DNA of 64,000 bases, from the NCBI GenBank assembly GCA_028345955.1, contig JAOMEO010000001.1, forward strand, positions 112,739 to 176,738. Direction: 5' to 3'. A program made the translations under genes and the position numbers. This document shows positions 17,154 through 26,593 of this stretch, one piece after another. Positions within the stretch are counted from its first letter, which is position 1. Each line of letters starts with the position of its first letter. The notes under the pieces were generated by a model. That model made no database searches. It was given only the letters and a program-made list of their open reading frames with translations, and was not told the origin of the DNA. The DNA comes from Candidatus Thioglobus sp. (GTDB taxonomy: Bacteria; Pseudomonadota; Gammaproteobacteria; PS1; Pseudothioglobaceae).

Positions 17154-19568
17154 TTAACGCATTTTCGACCCACTTGGATCGTATAGTGGTTTCATAATAA
17201 CACTCGCTCGATGAAACTTACCTAATATCTCCACTTCAAGCTCAGTATCCTCGTCAATTAATTCAACTGGCAAGTATGTCATCGCTAGTGATTTACCAAC
17301 TGAATGACCATAACCACCTGAAGTAACATAGCCGACACATTTATCATTATGCATCACAGCCTCATCTCCGCTGACTTCAGTTTCTGTTTCAATCTCAATG
17401 ACTGATAAATGTTTACTTGGGCCATTCTTTTGTTCTTCCAAGGCAGCATCTTTACCAATAAAGTCTTTATTCCAGTTTACAAAAAAATCAAGACCAGATT
17501 CCATTAAAGTAAAGTCAGGTCTAAAATCCAATGTCCAAGCGCCCCAACTCTTTTCTAGTCTCATTGACATTAATGCTCTTCCACCAAACCACTTCACATC
17601 TAAATCTTTTCCGGCCTCTTCAATCTCTTCAAATAACTTCAACTGGTATTGAGGAGCTACATATATTTCATAACCAAGCTCACCAGTAAAGGAGAGTCTG
17701 ACACATAAGGCTGGAACGCCTCCTATAAATGTGTCTCTAATATCACGGAACTTGAAAGCATCAGAGCTGACATCTTCTCGAGTCAGTCTTGACAATAATT
17801 CTCTAGAATTAGGCCCAGAAATTGCAATGCCATGAAAGTCGTCTGTCATGTTTTTATAAATAACATCATTAACTCCTTCTAGATGTTTTTCAAACCAACG
17901 AAGATGCATATTTTGTGCGACACTTGAACCGAACAAATAGTAAGTTTCATTATCAATACATGCAACTGTTAGATCGCCATTCAACTTACCACTCTCAAGA
18001 AGCATTGGCGAAAGGTTGACCCGTCCACTCTCAGGCATATGGCCTGCAAGAATACGATTCAAGAAAGCCCGAGCACCACTACCAGTAAATTTATGATTAG
18101 CAAAACTAGCAACCTCACTTGCTCCAAGGTTTTCACGAACAGCCTTGACTTCTTGTGCAACATATTCATGTGACCTTGACCTATGAAAAGTTGGGTCTTC
18201 ATAAGCATCCTCAGGGGAATCAGCAAACCAAAGTACATTTTCTAATCCAAAGGTATCTTGCCATACGGCACCTTTTTGGGTTAAACGGTCATATATCGAT
18301 GTTGTTTTTTGGCGTCTACCTTTTGGCAAAGTTTCGTTAGGGAAGGTCATCACAAAGCGACGCTCATAATTTTCAGACGACTTGATTACACCCCATTGAG
18401 GCGTTGCAAAGTCACCAAAGCGAGCAATGTCCATTGCCCAAACATCCACCGAAGGTTCACCTTCAATCATCCATTCAGCTAGAGTCTTTCCAACTCCACC
18501 AGCTTGACAAAAGCCAGCCATCACACCAACAGCAGTCCAGTAGTTTTTAATACCCGGGACAGGTCCAATCATTGGGTTACCATCTGGAGAAAATACAAAC
18601 GGACCATTGATAATGTTTTTAATACCTGCAGTACCCAGTGCGGGAATACGCTCAAATGCCAATTCTAGTCTATCAGCAATACGGTCCAGTTTTGGATCCA
18701 ATAAATCATGTCCAAAATTTTGTGGCGTTCCGTCCAATGACCACGGGGTTGAAAGAGGCTCATAGGTTCCCAATAACATGCCAGTATTTTCCTGACGCAA
18801 ATAAATATTTGCTTCAAAGTCAATGCAATGCGGTAAACGACGGCCTTCAGGTAAATTGGCAATCTGTTCAATTTCTTCTGTAATTAAATAATGATGCTCC
18901 ATTGGAACAACAGGTAAGTGAACATTAGCCATTCGACCAACCTCACGCGCCCACAATCCACCTGCGTTGACAATATGCTCTGCATGAATATTACCCTTTT
19001 CAGTGATCACATCCCAAGACCCATCAGGCCTTTGATTGGTCTCTATGACTGGCGTATGAGTGAAGAACTCAGCACCATGCACACGCGCTGATTTAGCATA
19101 AGCATAAACAACGCCAGAGGGATCAAGATCACCATCAGTCGGATCCCAAAGTGCCGCAACATAATGTTCAGGATTGATCAATGGATGCTTTTCTATTACC
19201 TCGTCAATAGATACAAACTCTTGATCTAATCCTATCGATCTAGCTTTTGAGCGTTCTCGCTTTAGGTAGTCATGCCAACTTTGATTAGAGGCCAAGTAAT
19301 AGCCGCCAGTTTTGTGCATGTTGATTGAATGACCAGAGGTCTCTTCAATTTCCTTATATAAACTGATTGTGTAGTCTTGAAGCTTGGAGACATTAGGATC
19401 TGAACTAAGTGTATGAAATGAACCAGCAGCATGCCAACTAGAGCCCGAGGTTAGTTCATTGCGTTCCAGTAAAACGACATCTTTCCAGCCCATTTTTGCT
19501 AAATGAAACAAAATAGAGCAACCAACCACGCCACCGCCAATAACGACTACCTTAGCATGTTCCTGCAA
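17154..19568 (-). CDS. dimethylglycine/sarcosine dehydrogenase-like FAD + GcvT-domain protein
   Basis: 804 residues. The first ~380 form a DAO-type FAD domain (VVIGGGVVGCSILFHLAKMG near residue 8; GSSWHAAG near 43, the region that binds flavin covalently in relatives). The rest is a GcvT-like, folate-binding domain with SGPNSRELLSRL near 575, GELGYEIYV near 640 and a C-terminal aminomethyltransferase barrel. Such two-part enzymes oxidise dimethylglycine or sarcosine and hand the methyl carbon to tetrahydrofolate as methylene-THF. It fits downstream of glycine-betaine formation by the carnitine module and of betaine demethylation. First of four closely spaced minus-strand genes; 122 bases separate it from the LacI-controlled operon upstream, so read-through from there is possible. 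Confidence 0.82.
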   Translation of the reverse strand: MQEHAKVVVIGGGVVGCSILFHLAKMGWKDVVLLERNELTSGSSWHAAGSFHTLSSDPNVSKLQDYTISLYKEIEETSGHSINMHKTGGYYLASNQSWHDYLKRERSKARSIGLDQEFVSIDEVIEKHPLINPEHYVAALWDPTDGDLDPSGVVYAYAKSARVHGAEFFTHTPVIETNQRPDGSWDVITEKGNIHAEHIVNAGGLWAREVGRMANVHLPVVPMEHHYLITEEIEQIANLPEGRRLPHCIDFEANIYLRQENTGMLLGTYEPLSTPWSLDGTPQNFGHDLLDPKLDRIADRLELAFERIPALGTAGIKNIINGPFVFSPDGNPMIGPVPGIKNYWTAVGVMAGFCQAGGVGKTLAEWMIEGEPSVDVWAMDIARFGDFATPQWGVIKSSENYERRFVMTFPNETLPKGRRQKTTSIYDRLTQKGAVWQDTFGLENVLWFADSPEDAYEDPTFHRSRSHEYVAQEVKAVRENLGASEVASFANHKFTGSGARAFLNRILAGHMPESGRVNLSPMLLESGKLNGDLTVACIDNETYYLFGSSVAQNMHLRWFEKHLEGVNDVIYKNMTDDFHGIAISGPNSRELLSRLTREDVSSDAFKFRDIRDTFIGGVPALCVRLSFTGELGYEIYVAPQYQLKLFEEIEEAGKDLDVKWFGGRALMSMRLEKSWGAWTLDFRPDFTLMESGLDFFVNWNKDFIGKDAALEEQKNGPSKHLSVIEIETETEVSGDEAVMHNDKCVGYVTSGGYGHSVGKSLAMTYLPVELIDEDTELEVEILGKFHRASVIMKPLYDPSGSKMR

Positions 19569-19690
19569 AATATACCTCCAATTACAAGTTCTCTAAAATC
19601 AAAGATGATAATTCAAACTGTGAATGAAAACAAGTGAATAATATGTCTCAATTTTAATGAAATATCTTCACTTACGTTTTGGGTTTTTAT

Positions 19691-20686
19691 CTATTTTATC
19701 TGAGCTAAAATATCCACACCTTGTTGATGCCAGAAATGTAAAAAATCAATAAATATCCAATTTTCGGATAACTTATCTCCTTCCCGTCGATACATATCTA
19801 TAACACGCATGTCAACAGGTTTGGCTTGCGTAGGCATTCCCATATACTCACCTGTAGGTGTCAAGGTTAGATTTGGCCAACCAAAAAAGCCACCGAATTT
19901 TCCTTCGGCAAATCTACAAAGATGCCCATTAAATATACGATCTGTAAAAGCAGCACGAAACGGTCCCGAATGTTGCTCAGCATAACGCTCTATTGTGTAC
20001 GTTGCCCCGATGCCTGCAGGACCCCACCAGATCATATCTTCATGCCAGCTTCTTCTAAGTTCTTCAACTAGGGGTAGTTTTTTTGGATCTTTCCAATTCT
20101 TCAGATCATTGACCATGAAATCTATTGCAGCTAGAGTTTTCTCACCTTCTTTAGGATCCTGCTCTTCAAACATCACACCATCATGTGTCATTGGTCCTGG
20201 CTGCACCAAGTGAGCTGCAGTTTTAGTTGGGAAGGGCCGCAAACCCGCCTGCATCATTAGATGAGGAATGTCAAAGAACATTGCTGTTTCTGTGATCTTC
20301 CCATGCTCGATTTTGTTAAACTCGCAGTAGCGCAAAAAAATCATTTTGCCTGTTGGGGCAATACCTAACCACTCATTATCAAACAGGCCCACCAAGTGCC
20401 CCATTGAGGTGACCCATACAGATTCAGAACCATCAATTTCATTACGACCTGCCATGAAAATATCCATGCGACGTTGCATATGTCGCAAAGCATGGCGTAG
20501 TGGTTGCCAAAAAAGTTCTGACACTGCCTTAGCGCTTGATTGCTCATTAAAGGGATGAAACCCACGCCAGATATAATGATCATCTAAGTATCGTTCCATT
20601 ACCTTAGTAATGTTGTTTTTTGATGCTGTATCTAGCTCTTGATAATAATTTAGAACTAACTGCTTTTCGCCCTGGTAGTTGCTCAT
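19691..20686 (-). CDS. double SnoaL/NTF2-like domain protein
   Basis: 331 residues made of two SnoaL-like (NTF2 fold) halves, roughly 1-165 and 180-331. Each half has the family-style pattern of a helical start, a W-rich strand (YIWRGFHPFN; DMIWWGPAGIG) and a closing segment with a D/F-rich strand (AMFFDIPHLMMQAG; NWIFIDFLHFWHQQG). SnoaL relatives include polyketide cyclases and small-molecule isomerases/hydrolases with an acid-base pocket. It is 21 bases after the second sugar-type permease, ending the operon behind LacI-type operators. It clearly resembles the 24165-25145 protein. Function unknown; a catalytic role on the imported compound is inferred from position. Confidence 0.7.
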   Translation of the reverse strand: MSNYQGEKQLVLNYYQELDTASKNNITKVMERYLDDHYIWRGFHPFNEQSSAKAVSELFWQPLRHALRHMQRRMDIFMAGRNEIDGSESVWVTSMGHLVGLFDNEWLGIAPTGKMIFLRYCEFNKIEHGKITETAMFFDIPHLMMQAGLRPFPTKTAAHLVQPGPMTHDGVMFEEQDPKEGEKTLAAIDFMVNDLKNWKDPKKLPLVEELRRSWHEDMIWWGPAGIGATYTIERYAEQHSGPFRAAFTDRIFNGHLCRFAEGKFGGFFGWPNLTLTPTGEYMGMPTQAKPVDMRVIDMYRREGDKLSENWIFIDFLHFWHQQGVDILAQIK

Positions 20687-20707
20687 TTACAAGTTACCCA
20701 ATCAAAA

Positions 20708-21589
20708 TTATCCCTTGACAGCTCCCGCCGTAAGTCCACTCACTAGCTGTCTTTGAAAAAACATCACTAGTATAAATAAAGGGATTATAGCTGAAACAAC
20801 GGCTGCAACTGCAAACATGACATTACCCTCTGTTTGAGTTGTTCCCATAAAGCTATTAATTTTAGGGACCATCGTTTGATTTTCCTGAGATAGCAACATT
20901 GCAGTAATAGCAAAATCATTGTAGGCCAAAAGGAATGAAAAGAGTCCAGCTGTAATTACTCCTGGCCACATAATAGGAATTATGACATGCTTAAATGCTT
21001 GGAACTGGGTGCAACCATCCACTTTAGCACTTTCATCCAATTCTTTTGGAATTTTCTGAAAAAATGAGTGCAGCATCCACAAGGTAAATGGTTGATTTAT
21101 TGCAACTAAAACAATGATGGTAGTTGGCAGGATTCCCCATATGTTCCACTGAAAAAATGGTAATAAATAACCTGAAACTAATGTGATTGGCGGTAATGCG
21201 CGGAAAATAAGCGCAATAATTAATAGCCAAAATGCATAACGAAAACCAGAGCGTGATAAAGCATAGCCACCGAGTGTCGCAATGGTTAATGAAGTAAGTA
21301 CAGTAAAAAAGCACACTATGCCTGTATTACGAAAAGCTCTCCAAAACTCTTCCTGTATCCATGCACCGTCGTAGCCCGCACCTGTAAAAGCTTTACCATA
21401 TACAACCTGAGTCCTCGCACCTGAAATTGCATTTGTCCAGTCTGCCTTTGAGAAAAAATCAAGCTCTACCTTGAACGATCCCCATACGGTCCATAAAAAT
21501 GGAAAAGCCGCCAAAATAAACCAGAGCAGAACAAATCCATATATCAATATTTGAAGCCCTAATGGTTTTTTTATTTGGGTGGAAGACAT
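20708..21589 (-). CDS. carbohydrate-type ABC transporter permease (MalG-like)
   Basis: 293 residues, six predicted membrane helices, of the MalG/CUT1 family. The first helix covers about residues 12-34 (LIYGFVLLWFILAAFPFLW) and a periplasmic loop of about 55 residues follows. The cytoplasmic EAA loop is DESAKVDGCTQFQAFKHVIIP near residue 190. Works with the MalF-like permease whose gene ends 4 bases upstream. The matching ATPase is not in this operon; the UgpC/MsmK-like protein at 33317-34369, under the same type of operators, is the likely partner. Confidence 0.88.
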   Translation of the reverse strand: MSSTQIKKPLGLQILIYGFVLLWFILAAFPFLWTVWGSFKVELDFFSKADWTNAISGARTQVVYGKAFTGAGYDGAWIQEEFWRAFRNTGIVCFFTVLTSLTIATLGGYALSRSGFRYAFWLLIIALIFRALPPITLVSGYLLPFFQWNIWGILPTTIIVLVAINQPFTLWMLHSFFQKIPKELDESAKVDGCTQFQAFKHVIIPIMWPGVITAGLFSFLLAYNDFAITAMLLSQENQTMVPKINSFMGTTQTEGNVMFAVAAVVSAIIPLFILVMFFQRQLVSGLTAGAVKG

Positions 21590-21593
21590 ATAA

Positions 21594-22619
21594 TTATCCC
21601 TTCGGGTTGAATTCGCGCCAAGTCCTAACTAGAACTGGAGCCAGAAGTATAGAGACGCCAATAATTGTTAAAACTGATGTAGTTGCTGCTGAAGAAAGCA
21701 GACGTGTCTCACCCCCAAGGTCATTATAAATAATCCAAGAAAGGGAGGTTGCATGGGCCTCTGCATGAAATCCAATTATAGGTTCGAACACGCGGAAATT
21801 ATCCATCAGCTGCATTAAGGCCACAAAAGCCACCAAGGGCACTAAATGAGGAATAACGACATGGAAAATCTGCTGAAAACGGGTTGCTCCATCAATCATC
21901 GCGGACTCAAGTGTCTCCTTTGGCACAGTTTGAAGTCCAGCATAAAAAACAATGAAGGCAAAAGGAGCTGCATGCCAAATACCATAAATAATTAATGTAA
22001 CCCATGTTAATCCTGTAGAGGCCTTTAGGGATAAGTCAGGGTTTTCGAGTAAAACCTGAAGCCCTGTTCCAATAATGCCTCGAGAATCAATCATCCAAAA
22101 CAAGATAAGTGAACCAATCAAAGGCGTTACAATCATCGGCAGAAGAGAGAAAAATATCATCAGCCCTTTCAAGCGCTGATGCAGTGAATTGACAGCTAAA
22201 GCAATTAAAAATCCGACTAATATAACCAAGGGCGTCACTACAAAGGTGAACGTCAATGTAAATCCCATTGCGCGATAAAATGGAAGATTCTTAAGGGTGG
22301 AAAAAAAATCACCCAAGTCAGAACTACCTCTCCACATCTCACCAACCTCTGTAATTGCAAGGTGGCCTCTGTCAAAATAGATTCCGAGTCCAGCCCATTG
22401 ACCTAAAGGCTCAGCTTCATACAATTCCTGAGTTAACGTGTGATCAATTTGCGTTTGAGAAGTACAACCAAATGGGTCGCAGTTTTCAACAGTTATTAAA
22501 ACCTTATCGTGAGGAACATGAAAGGACTGCGATACCACTGATACTAGTGGCAAGGCTATAAACAAAAACATTGCCATGGCAGTGGGTAAAAAGAACCAAA
22601 AAAATGTCTTATGTTTCAT
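21594..22619 (-). CDS. carbohydrate-type ABC transporter permease (MalF-like)
   Basis: 341 residues with a first membrane helix at about 8-30, then a periplasmic stretch of some 80 residues, and five more helices. The EAA loop ESAMIDGATRFQQIFHVVIPHL near residue 240 marks the ATPase contact. The periplasmic part contains two cysteines in NCDPFGCTS, which could form a disulfide. Partner of the MalG-like permease downstream. A strong terminator hairpin sits between it and the upstream binding-protein gene. Confidence 0.88.
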   Translation of the reverse strand: MKHKTFFWFFLPTAMAMFLFIALPLVSVVSQSFHVPHDKVLITVENCDPFGCTSQTQIDHTLTQELYEAEPLGQWAGLGIYFDRGHLAITEVGEMWRGSSDLGDFFSTLKNLPFYRAMGFTLTFTFVVTPLVILVGFLIALAVNSLHQRLKGLMIFFSLLPMIVTPLIGSLILFWMIDSRGIIGTGLQVLLENPDLSLKASTGLTWVTLIIYGIWHAAPFAFIVFYAGLQTVPKETLESAMIDGATRFQQIFHVVIPHLVPLVAFVALMQLMDNFRVFEPIIGFHAEAHATSLSWIIYNDLGGETRLLSSAATTSVLTIIGVSILLAPVLVRTWREFNPKG

Positions 22620-22655
22620 CGAAGTTTACAAAGTTAGTGTGGTTACCATATTACA

Positions 22656-22686
22656 GAAAAAAAGAGGGGTGTGTGTACACCCCTCT
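22656..22686 (-). terminator. rho-independent terminator/attenuator after the binding-protein gene
   Basis: On the minus strand AGAGGGGTGT pairs with ACACCCCTCT around a short loop and runs straight into seven Ts. It separates the binding-protein gene from the two permease genes, the same arrangement as in the betaine transporter operon. Confidence 0.85.
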
Positions 22687-22712
22687 GGAGGAAATTACCT
22701 AACAAAAAAATC

Positions 22713-23942
22713 TTATAGGTAACCTTTTTCTGTCGCAGCTGCTGTATATGCCGCTTCTACATCAGCTAGAGCAGTAGTCGCATCTTCCTTGCCCATCATA
22801 AAGTCAATTATCTCAGCACCTAAGGCTGAATGTAGTAGACCTTGATAAGACACCATCGGATATGGTTTTGTGCCCATTTGAGCTGCAGCAACAACGCCAC
22901 GAGATGCAGCAGTTGGCTCATAACCTTCGATCAGCCATACAGCCAGCATTTTAGTTTCATCATTCAACATTTCAGGACGAACCGCGTGCTTCATTGCAAG
23001 GAATGTTGCCTCAGCATCTTCGTCAGAAATATTCTTGGCTACAGTCCAACCATCCCACCAAAGTGTTGATGCCGGAATAGAACCACCGCCAACAGTCATA
23101 GGACCAGCTATATCTGTATTACTAGCTACTTCTGCCGCTACTTCATCACTCTTAAGTGGACCTACACGAGAGCCCCACATATTCATAATAGCAACGTTAC
23201 CTGCTTTCCATTCAGCACTTGTTGCATTTGAATCATGTGTAAGGTAGTCAGGGTTCATAAAGTGTGACAATGCTTTCATCATGTGTAATGCATCGACACC
23301 AGCTTGGTTGTTAATTGAAACCTGAGCTGTACCTGGCTCAAAGAATTCACCACCATGTCCAATGTACATGTTTACAAATTCTTCAGCTATATTCCAGCCC
23401 GCTTTGTAAGCACCACCAACTGGATTCTGCATTAAACCCATATCACGGATTATCGCTGCAGCAACCAACATCTCTTCGTATGTTGTTGGTGGATTTAGGC
23501 CAGCTGCTTCAAGTATGTCAGCACGGAAAACCAAGTGCTGAGCATTAGCCATAAAGGCTACAGCCATTATATTGCCATCCACAGTTACTAACTGGTGTTT
23601 CTGTATATCTTGCCCATGCTTAGCAACAAGGTCATCTAATGGTCTGATGACATCATCAACCATTAATGCAACAATAGATGAATTAGCAATTATTGCTGTT
23701 GTATATTCTGCCGGGTTGCCGGTCATACCTTGGACATTAATTTTTTGATGGTCTGCGGTCAAGTTTTTGGTAACCTCGACACCACCACCTGCGCATTCTG
23801 CTGCCGCTGATCCTACTGCTTGAATTGCAGGAAATTCGTTACCAACGATACTAACACGTCCGTCGCTGATACCACAACCTGCCCAAACACTAGAAGAGAG
23901 GGCTGCAAATGCTATAGCAAATGCTATTTTTTTCTTTAACAT
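22713..23942 (-). CDS. extracellular solute-binding protein of a carbohydrate-type ABC transporter
   Basis: 409 residues with a Sec signal peptide (MLKKKIAFAIAFAALSSSVWA, cleavage expected after AWA-like site near residue 21). The rest has the family 1 solute-binding protein form: VFRADILEAAGLNPPTTYEEM near 140 and NMWGSRVGP near 250. Its start has a strong ribosome site (GGGGAGAA). The ligand is not recognisable; the family binds sugars, polyols, glycerol phosphodiesters and many other solutes. First gene behind a promoter flanked by two LacI-type operators 54 bp apart, with a leader of about 150 bases. Regulated together with the ATPase operon, it is inferred to bring in the compound that the LacI-controlled enzymes process. 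Confidence 0.87.
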   Translation of the reverse strand: MLKKKIAFAIAFAALSSSVWAGCGISDGRVSIVGNEFPAIQAVGSAAAECAGGGVEVTKNLTADHQKINVQGMTGNPAEYTTAIIANSSIVALMVDDVIRPLDDLVAKHGQDIQKHQLVTVDGNIMAVAFMANAQHLVFRADILEAAGLNPPTTYEEMLVAAAIIRDMGLMQNPVGGAYKAGWNIAEEFVNMYIGHGGEFFEPGTAQVSINNQAGVDALHMMKALSHFMNPDYLTHDSNATSAEWKAGNVAIMNMWGSRVGPLKSDEVAAEVASNTDIAGPMTVGGGSIPASTLWWDGWTVAKNISDEDAEATFLAMKHAVRPEMLNDETKMLAVWLIEGYEPTAASRGVVAAAQMGTKPYPMVSYQGLLHSALGAEIIDFMMGKEDATTALADVEAAYTAAATEKGYL

Positions 23943-24082
23943 AAAGTTCTCCCCGTTATTTATAGTCTATAAATTTAACATTACAACCTTGATAATTGCG
24001 AAAACATTATGTTCTCACTATCAAAGTTTTCAGGGCATGCACCCCGATGTCTTACATCGTATATAAATCAAGAAATCAAATC

Positions 24083-24098
24083 TTGCATACGATTGCAA
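24083..24098. promoter_or_regulatory. LacI-type operator, proximal copy (binding-protein promoter)
   Basis: TTGCATACGATTGCAA, an imperfect palindrome with the central CG expected for LacI/GalR-family repressors. It lies 3 bases downstream of the -10 element on the minus strand, so it covers the transcription start. It matches the proximal operator at 34414-34429 in 15 of 16 positions. Confidence 0.8.
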
Positions 24099-24101
24099 AT
24101 T

Positions 24102-24129
24102 ATTATAACACAGCCAAACACTTTTGCAA
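24102..24129 (-). promoter_or_regulatory. promoter of the binding-protein/permease operon
   Basis: On the minus strand a perfect extended -10 (TGTTATAAT) has TTGCAA 16 bases upstream. It is bracketed by two LacI-type operators. The block from GGCTGTG to the proximal operator is nearly identical to the promoter at 34433-34438, which argues for shared control. Confidence 0.7.
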
Positions 24130-24136
24130 GAACTTT

Positions 24137-24152
24137 ATGCATTCGTATGCAA
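24137..24152. promoter_or_regulatory. LacI-type operator, distal copy (binding-protein promoter)
   Basis: ATGCATTCGTATGCAA, centred 54 bp from the proximal operator and just upstream of the -35 element. It matches the distal operator at 34468-34483 in 15 of 16 positions. The spacing, about five helical turns, would suit a repression loop. Confidence 0.8.
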
Positions 24153-24164
24153 TAAAAAGTTATA

Positions 24165-25145
24165 CTACTTCTGCCAAGTCGGCAATGGGTCATATCCCAA
24201 CTGCAATAAAACATGTGGAACATCGACGAACACCCAATTTTCCACTAAAAGCTCATTTTCACGCCGCCACCAATCACAGACGCGCATTAAAACCCGTTCG
24301 TAGGTTGGACCTTGCCCTAGGAATGGTTTGACGTTAATACCAGTTAAGGATGGCCAGCCTCCTGAACAGGTGTAATTACCCTCACCAAATCTTGTGAAAT
24401 GTTCTGTGAAGCCGTTATTTTTTGATCCGCCTGACCACCCTTCAAACTGGGATTCAAAAGGAACCTGAAATGAAGCGAATTCGTCCACACCAACAAAGGA
24501 ACCAAACGCACCCGGTCCATACCACATCATGTTCCTATGCCAATAGGGTCGCCACGCCTCATCCTTTGTCGCTAATTTGGCAAGCATGTCAGTAACAATT
24601 TGATAACTTAGCTGCCCCTCAGCAGGGTCAGCGGCCCCGATGAGGACACCGTCCCGTGATGCAGGCCCCTGTATCAGCCCTGTGTAACCGCGCGAATGCC
24701 CGGGACCCATATCCAAAGGCCATTGATTACAGGCAATCATCAGTTCTGGAATATCTAGATATATATAGCTTTCAACAGCCTGACCATTCTGGATGCGGTG
24801 GAATTCGCCATAGCGTAAGTAACACAGTGTTTTCGTCGCGCTAAGACCAATCCAATCTCTTGCAAATTGCCCGACATAATAGCCCATTGAGCTGATCCAA
24901 TTTTGTCCCTCGAACTCTCCAACCATGAAGATATCATCACGCCGATAAAGCCCTTCGAATGAATGTTGCAGCGGTAAGAGAAATTCATTGAGGTAGGCAT
25001 CTGCACCTGTCAGCTGATTGAACGGATGGACAACATTAATGTCGGCATCCTGAGCGAAAAAACTCGCGGCATTAGAAGAGAAATCGCCCGGATGGCTCAA
25101 GGCATCTGCATATGTCAAATAGAGTGAACGATCATATATCGACAT
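24165..25145 (-). CDS. double SnoaL/NTF2-like domain protein
   Basis: 326 residues, again two SnoaL/NTF2-like halves of about 160 residues. It shares the layout of the 19691-20686 protein: PLQHSFEGLYRRDDIFM against its PLRHALRHMQRRMDIFM, a Y/W-rich second half (NMMWYGPGAFGSF) and the ending ENWVFVDVPHVLLQLG. Last gene of the 11-gene LacI-type operon, 60 bases after the RraA-like gene. The gene ends only 13 bases before the distal operator of the next operon. The two double-domain proteins are clearly paralogues. Function unknown; possible isomerase, cyclase or hydrolase for the imported compound, or a carrier/binding protein. Confidence 0.7.
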   Translation of the reverse strand: MSIYDRSLYLTYADALSHPGDFSSNAASFFAQDADINVVHPFNQLTGADAYLNEFLLPLQHSFEGLYRRDDIFMVGEFEGQNWISSMGYYVGQFARDWIGLSATKTLCYLRYGEFHRIQNGQAVESYIYLDIPELMIACNQWPLDMGPGHSRGYTGLIQGPASRDGVLIGAADPAEGQLSYQIVTDMLAKLATKDEAWRPYWHRNMMWYGPGAFGSFVGVDEFASFQVPFESQFEGWSGGSKNNGFTEHFTRFGEGNYTCSGGWPSLTGINVKPFLGQGPTYERVLMRVCDWWRRENELLVENWVFVDVPHVLLQLGYDPLPTWQK

Positions 25146-25205
25146 GATTTTTACCTTTTAAATTGAATAAATTTTAGAGCATCTCAGGAAATAAATCACT
25201 TATAA

Positions 25206-25916
25206 CTAGGTACGGGACTTTTCAAAATCCTCCCATGCACTTTTAAAATCATCAAAACTAAATCCTGTTTTTTCTGCTGGATCTAATATGAGCTTTTCTG
25301 AAGCAAACAACTTGTGAACTGCATCTTTCAAAATAGGTATTACTTCATTAGGAATTACAACAGCTCCATGACGATCTGCATGCACTAGGTCTCCTGGTGA
25401 GACTTTAATACCAAAGACACTAACAGGCGTATCTATCTCACGAACATGAACAAAGCCATGGCTGGGGCCAATTGAACCAGCGACAACTGGAAAGTCTTCT
25501 ACAAGATCTCCGAGATCTCTAACTACACCATTAGTCAGAACTCCTGAGAGTCCAAATCCTTTATGAACCTTGGTATTTATCTCACCCCAGTATGCGCCAA
25601 TACATTCAGGATAATCCACATCCTCAATGACAACTACAGCTGGGCCATCAACTTCTGACATGTAACGATAGTAATTCATTCTGCGCTCTTTAATTATGTC
25701 TTGGTTTTCTTTTGGAGGTTCTAAGGCTGCAATTTTTGCTGTTTTAGCAAAACCAACCATAGCGCTGCCCTCTGGGTCTGAACACACCATAGTGCCTCTT
25801 GTAAATTGTGAAAAACCACGCTTACCTTGTGCTACTTCTATAGCATTACACACTGTTGGAGTGTCTACTGATCGAAGAAGCGCAAGTAATTCAGAATCTA
25901 TCAATTCATGAGCCAT
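25206..25916 (-). CDS. RraA-like / HMG-aldolase family protein
   Basis: 236 residues of the RraA family, whose enzymatic members are class II 4-hydroxy-4-methyl-2-oxoglutarate aldolases and oxaloacetate decarboxylases. Family stretches are TPTVCNAIEVAQG near residue 18, GVVRDLGDL near 130, the G-x-R-D metal/substrate motif, and GDLVHADRHGAVVIPNEV near 185. Such an enzyme would cleave a C-C bond of a 2-oxo acid to release pyruvate or CO2. Its start lies inside the previous hydrolase gene (16-base overlap), so they are coupled. In a catabolic operon the aldolase/decarboxylase role is far more likely than RNase E control. Confidence 0.82.
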   Translation of the reverse strand: MAHELIDSELLALLRSVDTPTVCNAIEVAQGKRGFSQFTRGTMVCSDPEGSAMVGFAKTAKIAALEPPKENQDIIKERRMNYYRYMSEVDGPAVVVIEDVDYPECIGAYWGEINTKVHKGFGLSGVLTNGVVRDLGDLVEDFPVVAGSIGPSHGFVHVREIDTPVSVFGIKVSPGDLVHADRHGAVVIPNEVIPILKDAVHKLFASEKLILDPAEKTGFSFDDFKSAWEDFEKSRT

Positions 25917-26593
25917 GTTTTCAATACCTCCGTGGTTTTTGCTGGTTGCTCTAATGTAGGCAAATGGCCAGCATTCTTGATTACCTCTAACTTTGAATTG
26001 CTAATCATATTATGCATCAATTCATGCTTCTCTATGGGACATAATTTGTCTTCTGAGCCACACATTATCAGTACAGGCATATCCAGAACTTTAAGGTTGT
26101 TTTGTTGATCACTCCTCCTTTGAAGAGCTCTTGATTGATTAATAAAGACTCTAGGACCTAAAGAAAGTGCCATCTCCATACAGATATTTAGAATAATATC
26201 TTGATTTTCACTACTCGCTAAATAGTTGGGTTTCATCTCATCACGAATAACATTTACTAATTTTCCTGACAAAGCATCACTAATTTGAGGCTCACGTTTA
26301 AGTTTTACTTCCTCTAATTCAGCTAGTGGATTAGTATCAATTAGCACTAATTTTTCAATACGCTTTGGATCTTGTGCACATATCTCCATAGCAACAATAC
26401 CACCCATTGAATGCCCAACAAGACAAAATTTTGGCGGTGCATTACTTAAGACATCCGCTGCTAAATCACTAATATTGTCATGTTTAGAAATATCTGCAAT
26501 ATGCACTGATCTCTTTGAGACAAACTCTTCTATTTGTGGAGCGAAAATGCGTTCATCACACATCATTCCAGGAATCATTACCAGAGGTGTCAT
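25901..26593 (-). CDS. alpha/beta hydrolase
   Basis: A 230-residue alpha/beta-hydrolase with the oxyanion stretch MIPGMMCD at the N-terminus, nucleophile elbow GHSMGG near residue 61, acid in CGSEDKLCP near 175 and histidine in NAGHLPTLEQP near 204. Members of this compact type include esterases and ring-opening C-C hydrolases. The start overlaps the MetE-like stop by 4 bases (ATGA) and its end overlaps the RraA-like gene, so it is firmly part of the LacI-type operon. Substrate not recognisable. Confidence 0.82.
   Translation of the reverse strand: MTPLVMIPGMMCDERIFAPQIEEFVSKRSVHIADISKHDNISDLAADVLSNAPPKFCLVGHSMGGIVAMEICAQDPKRIEKLVLIDTNPLAELEEVKLKREPQISDALSGKLVNVIRDEMKPNYLASSENQDIILNICMEMALSLGPRVFINQSRALQRRSDQQNNLKVLDMPVLIMCGSEDKLCPIEKHELMHNMISNSKLEVIKNAGHLPTLEQPAKTTEVLKTWLMN

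Noticed and set aside
23996-24331. 111-residue plus-strand ORF over the operator region
   Set aside because: It crosses the LacI-type operators and the end of the SnoaL-like gene on the other strand; composition is not protein-like and no ribosome site is visible.
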